Assembly: GCF_000576555.1 (NCBI RefSeq)
Contig: NZ_CP007145.1
Location: forward strand, 2,356,001-2,420,000
Source: Hymenobacter swuensis DY53
GTDB taxonomy: Bacteria > Bacteroidota > Bacteroidia > Cytophagales > Hymenobacteraceae
Reading direction: 5' to 3'
Length of the DNA: 64,000 nt
Position 1 is the stretch's first letter, and every line of letters begins with the position of its first letter. The position numbers were made by a program, and so were the translations under genes. Below, piece after piece: positions 1 to 8,338 of this stretch. Below the pieces are notes generated by a model. The model was not told the origin of the DNA, made no database searches, and saw only the letters and a program-made list of their open reading frames with translations.

Positions 1-570
1 TTCGATTAGCAGGGTGAGCCCACGGCGGTTTCCGGTCGGTGGCAGATTCGTTGCAGACAGTTGGGCAAAGGGCAGTTCTTCCGCATAGCTTCTTTCGGCC
101 AGCAGCACGGCGGTGGCCCGGGCACTGGCCAGGGTTTCGAGGTGCCGCACTAAGCTGGCCAGCAGGTTACGGGCCCAGGCCGGGTACACAGCCTGCGTCC
201 GGATGTTGAGGGCGTAATTTTCCCGTACATCGTACATAAACCGCCGTCCCGGCCCTAGCAGTTGCCACAGTACCGTGAGAGGGAGCAGTTCGGGCGCATG
301 TACGAATACGACAGCGGGCCGGAGCTGCCGGAGCAACCGCCAGTAGCGGAACTGCGCCCACACGCGGCCCAGGCTCAGGCGGGAGCCGTGCAGCAGAGTA
401 TGCGTGTGCAGGTTGGCGGGCAGGCTGGGTGGAAGTGGGGCCAAGCGGCCTGCTACGTGTACCTGGGTGCCCGGCCTTCCGGCCAGCGTGCGTCCAAACT
501 TGCCCAGCATCCGCGTGTCATCGAGGGGCTTAAGGACAGAGGCCAGCAAAATGGTGACGGGACGCGGCAT
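1..570 (-). CDS. Glycosyltransferase (GT4-like), C-terminus cut by the window edge
   Basis: The 190 visible codons run from ATG (complement of 568-570) off the left edge without a stop. The protein opens with a Rossmann-like strand (VTILLASVLKPLDDTR, residues 5-20) of the kind seen at the N-terminus of GT-B glycosyltransferases, where a short loop follows the first strand. VHAPELL at 90-96 and MYDVREN at 112-118 match the N-domain of Bacteroidota family-4 transferases. The sugar-nucleotide-binding C-domain is outside the window, so the substrate cannot be named. It is transcribed divergently from dapD across about 140 bp. Confidence 0.7.
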   Translation of the reverse strand, partial: MPRPVTILLASVLKPLDDTRMLGKFGRTLAGRPGTQVHVAGRLAPLPPSLPANLHTHTLLHGSRLSLGRVWAQFRYWRLLRQLRPAVVFVHAPELLPLTVLWQLLGPGRRFMYDVRENYALNIRTQAVYPAWARNLLASLVRHLETLASARATAVLLAERSYAEELPFAQLSATNLPPTGNRRGLTLLIE

Positions 571-639
571 ATTGGGTGCGAAGATGGTACTTTTGGCCCG
601 CTTGCGGTATGGGTTGGTTATGAGTTTTCAGTTATCATA

Positions 640-706
640 ACAAGCAACAACTCGTAACCAACACCCAATAACCGGCAACCAACAACTGGCAACACACAAC
701 CCCTTT
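640..706. repeat. Low-complexity AAC/CAAC-rich intergenic tract before dapD
   Basis: Short units built on CAAC, AACCAAC and GGCAAC recur imperfectly between the divergent glycosyltransferase and dapD. The other arm of a hairpin is not evident, unlike at several other gene boundaries in this window. I see no recognisable promoter in it. Confidence 0.4.
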
Positions 707-709
707 AGC

Positions 710-1534
710 ATGTCTGAACTGCAAAACCTGATTGAAGCCGCCTGGGCCGACCGGAGCCTGCTCCAGCAAGCCGCCACCACTGAGGCCATCCAGCACGTAA
801 TTGAAGAGCTCGATAAAGGCCGCCTGCGCGTGGCCCAGCCCGCCACTGACCGGGAAGGCGGCTGGCTGGTAAACGACTGGGTGAAGAAGGCGGTTATCCT
901 GTACTTCCCCATTCGCCAGATGGAAACCATTGAGGTAGGACCGTTTGAATTCCGGGACAAAATGCGGCTCAAAACCAACTACGAGCAGCAGGGCGTGCGC
1001 GTGGTTCCCCCAGCCGTGGCCCGCTACGGTGCCTATCTGGCCCCCGGCGTTATTCTGATGCCGAGCTATGTTAACATCGGGGCCTGGGTAGGTGAGGGTA
1101 CGATGGTGGACACCTGGGCTACTGTGGGCTCCTGCGCCCAGATTGGGGCGGGCGTGCACCTGAGCGGGGGTGTAGGCATTGGCGGCGTACTGGAGCCGGT
1201 GCAGGCTGCGCCGGTTATCATCGAAGACGGAGCCTTCGTGGGTTCGCGCAGCATTCTGGTGGAAGGCTGCTTCGTGGGCAAAGAAGCCGTCATCGGGGCA
1301 GGTGTGACCATCACGGGCAGCACCAAAATCATTGACGTGACGGGCCCCGAGCCAGTGGAGTACAAAGGCACGGTGCCGGCTCGCTCGGTGGTGATTCCGG
1401 GTTCCTACACCAAGCACTTCCCGGCCGGCGACTACCAGGTGCCCTGCGCGCTCATCATCGGGCAGCGCAAGCCCAGCACCGACCTCAAAACTTCACTCAA
1501 CGACGCGTTGCGCGAGCACAACGTAGCCGTATAA
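710..1534 (+). CDS. dapD: 2,3,4,5-tetrahydropyridine-2,6-dicarboxylate N-succinyltransferase
   Basis: This 274-aa protein has the normal DapD length. It transfers succinyl from succinyl-CoA to tetrahydrodipicolinate in the succinylase branch of lysine and meso-diaminopimelate synthesis, in the cytoplasm as a trimer. A helical N-terminal domain (about residues 1-100) precedes a left-handed beta-helix of hexapeptide repeats (about 105-235), seen as repeated small-hydrophobic/Gly steps such as VNIGAWVGEGTMVD and VFVG-type turns. The start ATG at 710 fits the family N-terminus. A rho-independent terminator follows at 1600, so it appears monocistronic. Confidence 0.93.
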   Translation: MSELQNLIEAAWADRSLLQQAATTEAIQHVIEELDKGRLRVAQPATDREGGWLVNDWVKKAVILYFPIRQMETIEVGPFEFRDKMRLKTNYEQQGVRVVPPAVARYGAYLAPGVILMPSYVNIGAWVGEGTMVDTWATVGSCAQIGAGVHLSGGVGIGGVLEPVQAAPVIIEDGAFVGSRSILVEGCFVGKEAVIGAGVTITGSTKIIDVTGPEPVEYKGTVPARSVVIPGSYTKHFPAGDYQVPCALIIGQRKPSTDLKTSLNDALREHNVAV

Positions 1535-1599
1535 AGCATGCATTCTGGATAGAGCCTCTGGTTTATATGAAGTAGGTGAGCCAGCTTCCAGGTAAGTAA

Positions 1600-1638
1600 A
1601 CGTCCGGCTGACTGCCTACAGTCGGCCGGACGTTTTTT
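1600..1638 (+). terminator. Rho-independent terminator after dapD
   Basis: ACGTCCGGC (1600-1608) pairs with GCCGGACGT (1625-1633) and is followed by a T run. Confidence 0.85.
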
Positions 1639-1804
1639 GTGGGAAAAGGCCGCCGGCATCGGTAGCCGAGCCGCGCAGCCAGGCCAACCGAATCCGTGAA
1701 ATCCGAAAAATCCGTTCAAATCCGTGATTAACTGCTTAACATTGTAGAGCCGCGCCCGCCACCGGTTGGTCCTGGGCCGGACGTCTATTCTTTCTCTTTG
1801 CTTG

Positions 1805-2611
1805 ATGAGTACCCTGAAACCAGTTGTATCGGCCGCTCAGGCCCGCGACGAAGTGCGCGACTACATAGCCCAGGAACTGGGCGTTGAACCCGATACCATC
1901 CAGACCCGCGTGGCCTTCAACCGGGAATTGCCTTGGGTGGATGCCCGCATGCACCACTGCTTCCTGGTGGAGTGGGCCGATGCTACCGGCCGCGACGGTG
2001 TGGCCCTAGCCGGCCCCTACACTCACAATTTCTTCGAGTTTACCCGGGCCGATGCCTATCAGCTGGGCGCCCAGAACGCGTGGCGGCAGCAGCTCATCAA
2101 CCTGTACGCCGGCTGCGAGCTGGTGGTGCAGGCTCGCCTCACGCAGGCTTTTACCGATACGCCCGACCCCACGCGCTTGGCCATCATCAAGCAAACCCTG
2201 GAAGAGCGCACCAACTGGCGCATCGGCGTAAACGTGTCGTTGCGCGAGTTCCTGCGCTTTGGGGTAGATGAGTACTATATTTTCAACGGCAGCTGGGTCT
2301 GGAACCCGCACTACCGCTACTCGCACCTAAAAGGCTTTATCCCGTACGGGGAGAAAACCCTGATGGAACTGCCCAAAGGGGACTTTCTACCGGTCAAGAA
2401 CTTCTCGCCCTTCGAGGCCATTCCGCCGCTGGGTGAAGATGGCGCGTATCCGGGTGAGTTGGTAAGTTTCATCATCGTGAAGAACAACCAGATCCTCGAA
2501 ACCCGGGCCCTCGACCTCTACGCCCGTACCCTGATGAACCAGGTGGCACTGTTCTATGCCCTCGGCCGGGAGCATGGCCCCTTCAAGATTGATCTGCCGG
2601 AACAGGGATAA
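1805..2611 (+). CDS. Conserved-looking protein of unknown function
   Basis: The 268-aa reading from ATG 1805 is preferred over an in-frame TTG 13 codons upstream. No family was recognised. It has no signal peptide or membrane helix and is probably cytoplasmic and globular. Rich aromatic and charged content (for example FNGSWVWNPHYRYSHLKGF around 160-180) and codon use like its neighbours support a real gene. It stands alone between the dapD terminator and a convergent hairpin shared with msrA. I considered asparagine synthetase A and rejected it because none of its motifs are visible. Confidence 0.75.
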   Translation: MSTLKPVVSAAQARDEVRDYIAQELGVEPDTIQTRVAFNRELPWVDARMHHCFLVEWADATGRDGVALAGPYTHNFFEFTRADAYQLGAQNAWRQQLINLYAGCELVVQARLTQAFTDTPDPTRLAIIKQTLEERTNWRIGVNVSLREFLRFGVDEYYIFNGSWVWNPHYRYSHLKGFIPYGEKTLMELPKGDFLPVKNFSPFEAIPPLGEDGAYPGELVSFIIVKNNQILETRALDLYARTLMNQVALFYALGREHGPFKIDLPEQG

Positions 2612-2633
2612 GAAGAAGTAAAAAGATAAAAAA

Positions 2634-2681
2634 TCAACGCGCGGACGTAGCCCCTGAAATCGGCTTGCGTCCGCGCGTTGA
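2634..2681. terminator. Bidirectional hairpin between convergent genes
   Basis: Perfect 14-bp stem: TCAACGCGCGGACG (2634-2647) pairs with 2668-2681. A-rich and T-rich flanks allow termination from both sides. Confidence 0.75.
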
Positions 2682-2700
2682 CTTTTATCTGCCTCCCAGG

Positions 2701-3231
2701 CTACACTTTCAGCTTGTCACCAAATACAGCTTTCACCTTATCTACTTTGCTTTTTACCACAAACTGGCAGTAGGGCTGAGAACCGTTGAGGTTGTAGTAA
2801 TTCTGATGGTATGCTTCAGCGGGGTAAAACGCGGCCAGGGGCAAAATTTCGGTGGTAATAGGGCCGCTGAAGGCGTTGGCCTCAGTGAGCTTCTGCTTAT
2901 AGGCTTCGGCTGTGTGCTGCTGCTCCGCGTTGTGGGCGTAAATGCCTGAGCGGTACTGGGTGCCGGCATCGTTGCCTTGTCGGTTGAGGGTAGTAGGGTC
3001 GTGGGTTTTCCAGAATACCTCCAGCAGCTCCTCGTAGCTGATAACGGCCGGGTCATAGGTAATCTGAATAACCTCGTTGTGGCCCGTCAGACCGCTGCAC
3101 ACCTCCTTATACGTGGGGTTGGCGATGCGCCCGCCGGTATAGCCCGATACTACTTTTTCTACGCCTTTCAGATTCTGAAATACGGCTTCGGTGCACCAGA
3201 AGCAGCCGCCGCCAAATGTTGCTTGTTCCAT
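2701..3231 (-). CDS. msrA: Peptide-methionine (S)-S-oxide reductase MsrA
   Basis: This is a 176-aa MsrA domain alone, without an MsrB fusion. It reduces the S-epimer of methionine sulfoxide in oxidised proteins using thioredoxin. The hallmark GGCFWC lies at residues 8-13, with catalytic Cys10. VVSGYTGG and the GHNEVIQITYDP segment typical of the family follow. There is no signal peptide, so it is cytoplasmic. No C-terminal resolving cysteine is visible, so recycling may involve Cys13 or another route. Thioredoxin reductase is encoded far away at 61.3 kb. Confidence 0.95.
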   Translation of the reverse strand: MEQATFGGGCFWCTEAVFQNLKGVEKVVSGYTGGRIANPTYKEVCSGLTGHNEVIQITYDPAVISYEELLEVFWKTHDPTTLNRQGNDAGTQYRSGIYAHNAEQQHTAEAYKQKLTEANAFSGPITTEILPLAAFYPAEAYHQNYYNLNGSQPYCQFVVKSKVDKVKAVFGDKLKV

Positions 3232-3317
3232 TAAAATACGAGTCAGATGTCAGAGTCAAAAACTGAATCTATATAAGCGTATTTAGGGCCCGAAGGTTTC
3301 ATCAGAATCCAACGGCA

Positions 3318-3349
3318 AACGCCCTTGCCGGTTTACCGGCAAAGGCGTT
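3318..3349 (-). terminator. Terminator-like hairpin after the dehydrogenase gene
   Basis: AACGCCCTTGCCGG pairs with CCGGCAAAGGCGTT across TTTA with one mismatch. It lies 25 bp past the stop of the minus-strand gene ending at 3374. Confidence 0.55.
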
Positions 3350-3373
3350 AGAAGTATAGAACAGACCCGGAGC

Positions 3374-4261
3374 TTACTTGCGAAACCGCTCGGCCAGCAC
3401 CAGCTCTTTGGTGCCGTGGGCCCAGGAATAGAACCCTTCGCCGGACTTCACGCCCAGGCGGCCCGCCGTTACCATATTCACCAGTAGCGGACAAGGAGCG
3501 TATTTGGGGTTGCCCAAACCGTCGTGCAACACGCGCAGAATGGCCAGGCACACATCTAGGCCAATGAAATCGGCCAGTTGCAGGGGGCCCATGGGGTGGG
3601 CCATGCCCAGCTTCATCACCGTGTCAATTTCCTCTACACCGGCCACGCCCTCAAACAGGCTGTAAATGGCCTCGTTGATCATAGGCATCAGAATGCGGTT
3701 GGCCACAAAGCCGGGGTAGTCGTTCACCTCGGTGGGCGTTTTGCCCAGCTGGCGCGACAAATCCATTACGCGCTGCGTCACCTCATCGGAAGTGGCATAG
3801 CCCCGGATTACCTCCACCAGCTTCATCACCGGTACCGGGTTCATGAAGTGCATCCCGATTACCTGAGCGGGCCGCTTCGTGACGGCCGCAATGCGGGTAA
3901 TGGAAATGGACGACGTATTGGAGGCCAGAATGGCTGCTGTCGGTGCGTGCTGGTCCAGCTCCCGGAAGATGCTAAGCTTGAGGTCCACGTTTTCCGTGGC
4001 GGCTTCTACCACCAGGTCCGCAGTACGCACCCCTTCAGCCAGACTGGTAAAGCTGGTCAGGCGCTCCAAAGTAGCCGCTTTGTCATCGGCCGTAAGGCCA
4101 CCTTTGGCCACCTGACGGTCCAGGTTCTTGCCTATGGTAGCCAAGCCCTTGTCGAGAGACGCCGGATTAGTATCGATGAGGGCCACAGAGAAACCATGCT
4201 GGGCAAAAACGTGAGCAATGCCATTGCCCATGGTGCCCGCGCCAATTACGGCAACGTTCAT
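3374..4261 (-). CDS. 3-hydroxybutyryl-CoA (3-hydroxyacyl-CoA) dehydrogenase
   Basis: At 295 aa this has the usual size of the monofunctional FadB2/PaaH/Hbd family. It oxidises (S)-3-hydroxyacyl-CoA to 3-oxoacyl-CoA with NAD, or the reverse. The NAD-binding GAGTMG is at residues 7-12 with an acidic residue at the end of the second strand (ALIDTN). The catalytic His lies in the conserved HFMNPVPVMKLVEVI segment, and the C-terminal helical domain begins after NDYPGFVANRI. The exact chain length is not readable from sequence. It stands alone, with a good promoter candidate just upstream. Confidence 0.92.
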   Translation of the reverse strand: MNVAVIGAGTMGNGIAHVFAQHGFSVALIDTNPASLDKGLATIGKNLDRQVAKGGLTADDKAATLERLTSFTSLAEGVRTADLVVEAATENVDLKLSIFRELDQHAPTAAILASNTSSISITRIAAVTKRPAQVIGMHFMNPVPVMKLVEVIRGYATSDEVTQRVMDLSRQLGKTPTEVNDYPGFVANRILMPMINEAIYSLFEGVAGVEEIDTVMKLGMAHPMGPLQLADFIGLDVCLAILRVLHDGLGNPKYAPCPLLVNMVTAGRLGVKSGEGFYSWAHGTKELVLAERFRK

Positions 4262-4314
4262 AGTAAAAAGAGTTGGGTGGGGTGGGAATGGGCCGGAGCC
4301 CGGGAAAACTGCTG

Positions 4315-4346
4315 CAAAGCTAAGCCGAAAAAGGCGGCGTCCTCAA
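4315..4346 (-). promoter_or_regulatory. Candidate Bacteroidota-type promoter for the dehydrogenase
   Basis: On the minus strand TTG (4346-4344) is followed after 21 bp by TAGCTTTG (4322-4315), matching TAnnTTTG. It sits about 55 bp upstream of the start codon. Confidence 0.5.
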
Positions 4347-4603
4347 TTCTAAAATGCTAGGATATTCCCAGGGCACACATAGATTTTTTTTAATGCAAAA
4401 TCGATGATTTGAGCCCTGAAAAGCCATTTTCCTCATAACACCTAGTCCTACGGCAAAAAAAATATGAAGCCTTTATAAACCTTTTGGCTGAAAGGGCGCG
4501 TACAAAACCGCAGAATGGCTTCCGCCGCTGAAATCACCCACAACACGGCGGAAACCAACAAAACCCCACTCTCCCTTTTTTCACTAAACTCTCTCCTCCA
4601 ATC
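4347..4603. other. AT-rich intergenic region upstream of the small membrane protein
   Basis: Together with the promoter before it, this makes about 340 bp without a gene. It is clearly more AT-rich than the flanks (runs of T and A near 4385-4470). Its right half presumably holds the promoter of the gene at 4604, but I find no exact TAnnTTTG. Nothing else is recognised. Confidence 0.5.
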
Positions 4604-4774
4604 ATGGGCAATCTACTGTACATCATCGCCGTCATTCTGATCATCATCTGGGCCCTGGGCTTCTTCGGTGTAATGGGCGCGGGTATTGCCGGTAACGGCC
4701 TGATTCACATTCTGCTGGTTATTGCCATTATTGCTATCCTGCTGCGTGTTATCCGCGGTGGTCGGGTAGTATAA
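4604..4774 (+). CDS. Small membrane protein, lmo0937/DUF5670-like
   Basis: This 56-codon gene encodes two hydrophobic helices (about residues 4-24 and 31-49), separated by a Gly-rich turn and ending in a basic tail (RVIRGGRVV). The pattern LLYIIAVILIIIWALGFF matches the lmo0937-family of about 50-aa membrane proteins that are widespread in Bacteroidota and Firmicutes and have no known biochemical role. A long AT-rich leader and a strong bidirectional terminator frame it as a single-gene unit. Confidence 0.75.
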   Translation: MGNLLYIIAVILIIIWALGFFGVMGAGIAGNGLIHILLVIAIIAILLRVIRGGRVV

Positions 4775-4826
4775 CTGGCCTCGATTTCCACTTTGGTAGG
4801 TGGAATTCACCCTGTTCGAAAAACGC

Positions 4827-4860
4827 AAAAGCCCCGCTCAGCAATGAGCGGGGCTTTTTG
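4827..4860. terminator. Strong bidirectional terminator
   Basis: AAAAGCCCCGCTCA (4827-4840) pairs perfectly with 4845-4858 over a 4-nt loop. It serves the + gene ending at 4774 and the - gene ending at 4878. Confidence 0.9.
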
Positions 4861-4877
4861 TTGTACCAGCGGCAACT

Positions 4878-5648
4878 TTATTTCAGATCAAACAGGAAGC
4901 TGAAGCGGATAACCGGCTGCCCATAAATGTCCTCAAAACCGTCGTTGAAGTTGTAGAGCACCACAATATCGGCGGCGGCCCGGTCGCTGAAGCGGGTGCG
5001 GTAGCCGGCCCCGGCCAGAGGCGTGCGCACATTGAGCTTGCGCTTGAAAAGCTGGCCGGTATTGATATCCTGATAAAGGACTTCCGCTTGGGTTACTTCG
5101 TATTCGGCGTGCAGAAAAAACTCTTTGTAAGCAATGAATTGGGCGAAGCCTTTCACCCCAAAGCTACTGGTTTTGATGCCATCGGTCCCGCGCAGGGAGT
5201 AGCTGTTGTAGGCGTAGGAAATGCCCGGTCCGGCCGCAAACCGCTCTGTAAACCGGTACCCGATGGCCGGAGCTAGGCTGGCACTGAACTGACTGAACCC
5301 ATACAGACTACTGAAGCCCAGGCCGAAATTGGTGTACAGGAAATACTTCCGCAAGGGCGGGGGCGGCGGGGCTACACCGGGCCGCTGCGGCAAATCCATG
5401 CCCGAGGGCCGGCTGGGGTCGAAGGGCTGGTTGGAGGCCGGCACGTTCGGGTCGGGGGCCACGGGAGCCGTAGGCGCTGGCTGGTACACGGGAGCCGGCT
5501 GCCGGGGTGTGGGCACGCTGCCGGGCGGGGCCGTGTTCAGCTGGGGCTTGCTGGTGCGGGTGGTATCGGTGGTTTGGGCTGAAACGGTAGGGGCCAGCCC
5601 AACCAGGCCGGCCCCACCCATCAGCATCAGGAACAAGAGTCGTTTCAT
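4878..5648 (-). CDS. Exported outer-membrane beta-barrel-like protein with Pro-rich linker
   Basis: The 256-aa protein begins with a clear Sec signal (MKRLLFLMLMGGAGLVGLAP, cleavage near VSAQ). A Thr/Pro-rich linker (about 26-100) follows. The C-terminal ~150 residues consist of alternating aromatic/polar strands (FLYTNFGLGFSSLYGF, YRFTERFAAGPGISYAYNSY) ending in FSFLFDLK, as in small outer-membrane barrels. The closest general match is the outer-membrane-beta-barrel group, with no known ligand. It lies 19 bp downstream of the ABC-F gene in the same direction and may be co-transcribed. Confidence 0.7.
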   Translation of the reverse strand: MKRLLFLMLMGGAGLVGLAPTVSAQTTDTTRTSKPQLNTAPPGSVPTPRQPAPVYQPAPTAPVAPDPNVPASNQPFDPSRPSGMDLPQRPGVAPPPPPLRKYFLYTNFGLGFSSLYGFSQFSASLAPAIGYRFTERFAAGPGISYAYNSYSLRGTDGIKTSSFGVKGFAQFIAYKEFFLHAEYEVTQAEVLYQDINTGQLFKRKLNVRTPLAGAGYRTRFSDRAAADIVVLYNFNDGFEDIYGQPVIRFSFLFDLK

Positions 5649-5667
5649 AATGCCTGTAAGAACGTAA

Positions 5668-7290
5668 TTACGATACCAATTGGTACATGCGCTGGCGCTG
5701 GGTCCGAATGTTTTCGTCGGCCAGGTATTCCTCGTAGCTCATGCGCCGGTCAATGATGCCCGTGGGCGTCAGCTCGATGATACGGTTGGCTACCGACTGA
5801 ATCACCTGCAAGTCGTGAGAAGCAAACAGCAGCGTACCGTTGAACTCGCGCAGGGAGTTATCCAAAGCCGTAATGCTTTCCAGATCCAGGTGGTTCGTCG
5901 GGTCGTCGAGCACGAGCACGTTGCCGCCTTCCATCATCATTTTGGAAAGCATGCAGCGCACTTTCTCGCCCCCGCTCAGTACATTCGACTTCTTCTGCGA
6001 CTCCTCGCCTGAGAAGAGCATGCGGCCCAAAAAGCCCCGGATGAACGATTCATCCTTCTCGGTGCTGTACTGGCGCAGCCAGTCCACCAAGTTCAGGTTG
6101 GTATCGAAGAACTCGGTGTTTTCCTTGGGGAAGTAGCTGGGCGTGATGGTAGTGCCCCACTTAAAGTCGCCGGTTTCAGCCTTGACCTGCTCAAATAGCA
6201 CGTCGAACAGGAGGGAAGCGGCCCGGTCGTCGCGGCCGATGATGGCCACTTTATCCTTCTTATCCAGCGCGAAGGAGACATTGCGGAAAACCACCTGACC
6301 GTCTACCGATTTGCTCAGGTTGTCTACCGTCAGCAGCTGGTTGCCGGCTTCGCGCTCGGGCTTGAAGGCAATGTAGGGGTATTTGCGCGAGCTAGGCTTA
6401 ATCTCCTCCAAGGTGAGTTTCTGGAGCAGCTTCTGGCGCGAAGTAGCCTGCTTGGACTTGGACGCGTTGGCCGAGAAGCGGCGCACGAATTCTTCCAGTT
6501 CCTTACGCTTGTCCTCAGTCTTCTTGTTAATATCCTGGCGCTGGCGCAAAGCCAGCTGCGACGACTCGTACCAGAACGAGTAGTTGCCGGGGTACATGGT
6601 GATTTTTGAGAAATCGAGGTCAGCCATATAGTTACACACTGCGTCAAGGAAGTGACGGTCGTGGCTGACCACAATTACCGTATTCTGGAACGAGTCGAGG
6701 AAGTTCTCCAGCCACAGCACAGTTTCGGCGTCGAGGCCGTTGGTGGGTTCGTCGAGCAGCAGCACGTCGGGGTTACCGAACAGGGCCTGAGCCAGGAGCA
6801 CGCGCACCTTGTCGGAGGTACCCAGGTCGGCCATCAGGGTGTGGTGCTTATCTTCCCCGATGCCGAGGCCGGAAAGCAGCTCGGCAGCTTCGTACTCGGC
6901 ATTCCAGCCTTCCAGGTCGGCAAACTCGCCTTCCAGCTCGGCGGCCCGCTCGCCGTCAGCGTCCGAGAAGTCGGCCTTGGCGTAGAGGGCATCTTTTTCC
7001 TCCATCACCTTCCACAGGCGCGTGTGGCCCATAATTACGGTCTGGAGCACGGGGAAGGCATCGGCCGCAAACTGGTCCTGCTTCAGTACCGAGAGGCGGG
7101 CCCCCTTAGGCATATCCACCGAGCCGGTGTTTGGCTCAATCTCGCCCGAGAGAATCTTCAGAAACGTGGACTTACCCGCGCCATTGGCCCCGATGAGGCC
7201 ATACACGTTGCCGGGCATGAACTTGATGGTAACGTCTTCAAACAATACGCGCTTGCCGTAGCGCAGGCTTACGTTGGAGGTGCTGATCAT
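5668..7290 (-). CDS. ABC-F family ATPase, YbiT-like
   Basis: This 540-aa soluble protein has two ABC domains joined by a charged linker (about 240-300) and no membrane segment, so it is ABC-F, a family acting on ribosomes. It resembles YbiT, including SANASKSKQATSR in the linker. The first domain has GANGAGKST (34-42) and Walker B LLLDEPTNGLD, but a degenerate signature. The second domain lacks a Walker A (GRDDRAASLL at 352-361) and has LDDPTNHLD instead of LDEP, yet keeps LSGGEK at 438-443. ATG at 7290 was chosen over a 50-codon upstream extension because the family N-terminus starts there. CAAAAGTA at 7357-7364 is a candidate -7 element. Confidence 0.9.
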   Translation of the reverse strand: MISTSNVSLRYGKRVLFEDVTIKFMPGNVYGLIGANGAGKSTFLKILSGEIEPNTGSVDMPKGARLSVLKQDQFAADAFPVLQTVIMGHTRLWKVMEEKDALYAKADFSDADGERAAELEGEFADLEGWNAEYEAAELLSGLGIGEDKHHTLMADLGTSDKVRVLLAQALFGNPDVLLLDEPTNGLDAETVLWLENFLDSFQNTVIVVSHDRHFLDAVCNYMADLDFSKITMYPGNYSFWYESSQLALRQRQDINKKTEDKRKELEEFVRRFSANASKSKQATSRQKLLQKLTLEEIKPSSRKYPYIAFKPEREAGNQLLTVDNLSKSVDGQVVFRNVSFALDKKDKVAIIGRDDRAASLLFDVLFEQVKAETGDFKWGTTITPSYFPKENTEFFDTNLNLVDWLRQYSTEKDESFIRGFLGRMLFSGEESQKKSNVLSGGEKVRCMLSKMMMEGGNVLVLDDPTNHLDLESITALDNSLREFNGTLLFASHDLQVIQSVANRIIELTPTGIIDRRMSYEEYLADENIRTQRQRMYQLVS

Positions 7291-7588
7291 AGGTGAAGTA
7301 AGGCGGAAAAATCCCGAAATGGCCGGCAAAGAGCGTGTCCGCTGATTCCCGGCCCGCAAAAGTACGTAAAATGCCTCGGCCCCCCGGATTTGCAGCCGAC
7401 AGAATCGGCCACGGACGAAAAAAAAGCCTGGAATGTACAACCGGTTGCCACTCAGGGCTGTATAGATAAGAGCAGGTTGCTGTCGGAGGTAGCACGGGTA
7501 GGCCGGTGTTGTAACATGAATACTCCCACCGGTAGTTCCGGAACAGCAGCTTGCTGGGTATCCCTTCCACCTTTTAACAGTTCAACTC

Positions 7589-8062
7589 ATGGCAACCACT
7601 CAACTTACGCCCGAAACCAACGGTGTCCGCTATGGCCTGTTTACAGCCGGCGGCATGGTCCTGTACTTTCTTATTGCGTCCCTGTTCGGCTTGTCCGAGC
7701 GGATCGAGCTCAGCTTTCTGAATGGCGTAATTCTGGCGGTGGGCATCTGCCTGGCCATTGCGCAGTACAAACGGTTCCGGCACGGCCGAATGCCCTATTT
7801 GCACGGTTTTGCCACCGGTATCATCACAGCTATTGTTGCCTCGGTAGTCTTTAGCCTCTTCTTTATTCTGTACGCCGGAGTGCTGAACCGGCATATTATG
7901 GATGGTATCCGAGCGCAGGATCTGTTTGGGTTTGACCTTTCAGTGACCATTGCCTTCTTGGCCATCATTCTGCAGGGTGCCATGTCGGGCATGATTATCT
8001 CGCTGATAGCCATGCAGTACTACAAAAGCCCCGACCATAAGCCAATGACTGGGCTTGAGTAA
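7589..8062 (+). CDS. DUF4199-like membrane protein
   Basis: The 157-aa protein has four predicted helices (about 17-35, 43-59, 73-98, 118-141). The order matches the DUF4199 family of Bacteroidota inner-membrane proteins: YGLFTAGGMVLYFLI first, a basic loop YKRFRHGRMPY, then a glycine-rich helix GFATGIITAIVASVVFS. The role is unknown. A good terminator follows. The assignment rests on topology and helix pattern only. Confidence 0.65.
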   Translation: MATTQLTPETNGVRYGLFTAGGMVLYFLIASLFGLSERIELSFLNGVILAVGICLAIAQYKRFRHGRMPYLHGFATGIITAIVASVVFSLFFILYAGVLNRHIMDGIRAQDLFGFDLSVTIAFLAIILQGAMSGMIISLIAMQYYKSPDHKPMTGLE

Positions 8063-8087
8063 GCACGTTCAGCCTGATAACCGCTGC

Positions 8088-8116
8088 TACCAGCCGGCCC
8101 CAAAGGCCGGCTGGTA
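8088..8116 (+). terminator. Hairpin after the DUF4199-like gene
   Basis: TACCAGCCGGCC (8088-8099) pairs perfectly with 8105-8116. No strong T run follows, so intrinsic termination is likely but not certain. Confidence 0.65.
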
Positions 8117-8203
8117 TGCGTAAAGAGAAAGAGAAGAACACGAATGGGAGAATATTTACGTTAATTATTTCAATAAATAATTGTCTTTTTTTGCTTAAAA
8201 TAA

Positions 8204-8234
8204 TTGTGATTGTACTTTAAACCACGTATTTTTG
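8204..8234 (+). promoter_or_regulatory. Candidate promoter, TTG-N20-TATTTTTG
   Basis: TTG at 8204-8206 and TATTTTTG at 8227-8234 are separated by 20 bp, in an AT-rich stretch about 105 bp before the exported-protein gene at 8339. This matches the Bacteroidota -33/-7 pattern. Confidence 0.55.
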
Positions 8235-8338
8235 GATATAAATACTAGGGAAGGAGTGGAATTTTTTACGATGCAGCTTGGTTGGTTGCCCACTACATAC
8301 CTATGCTCTCAAACCTGCCCGCTTTCCACCGTTTTCCC

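Noticed and set aside
1805..2611. Asparagine synthetase A for the unknown protein
   Set aside because: Length and all recognisable AsnA motifs disagree.
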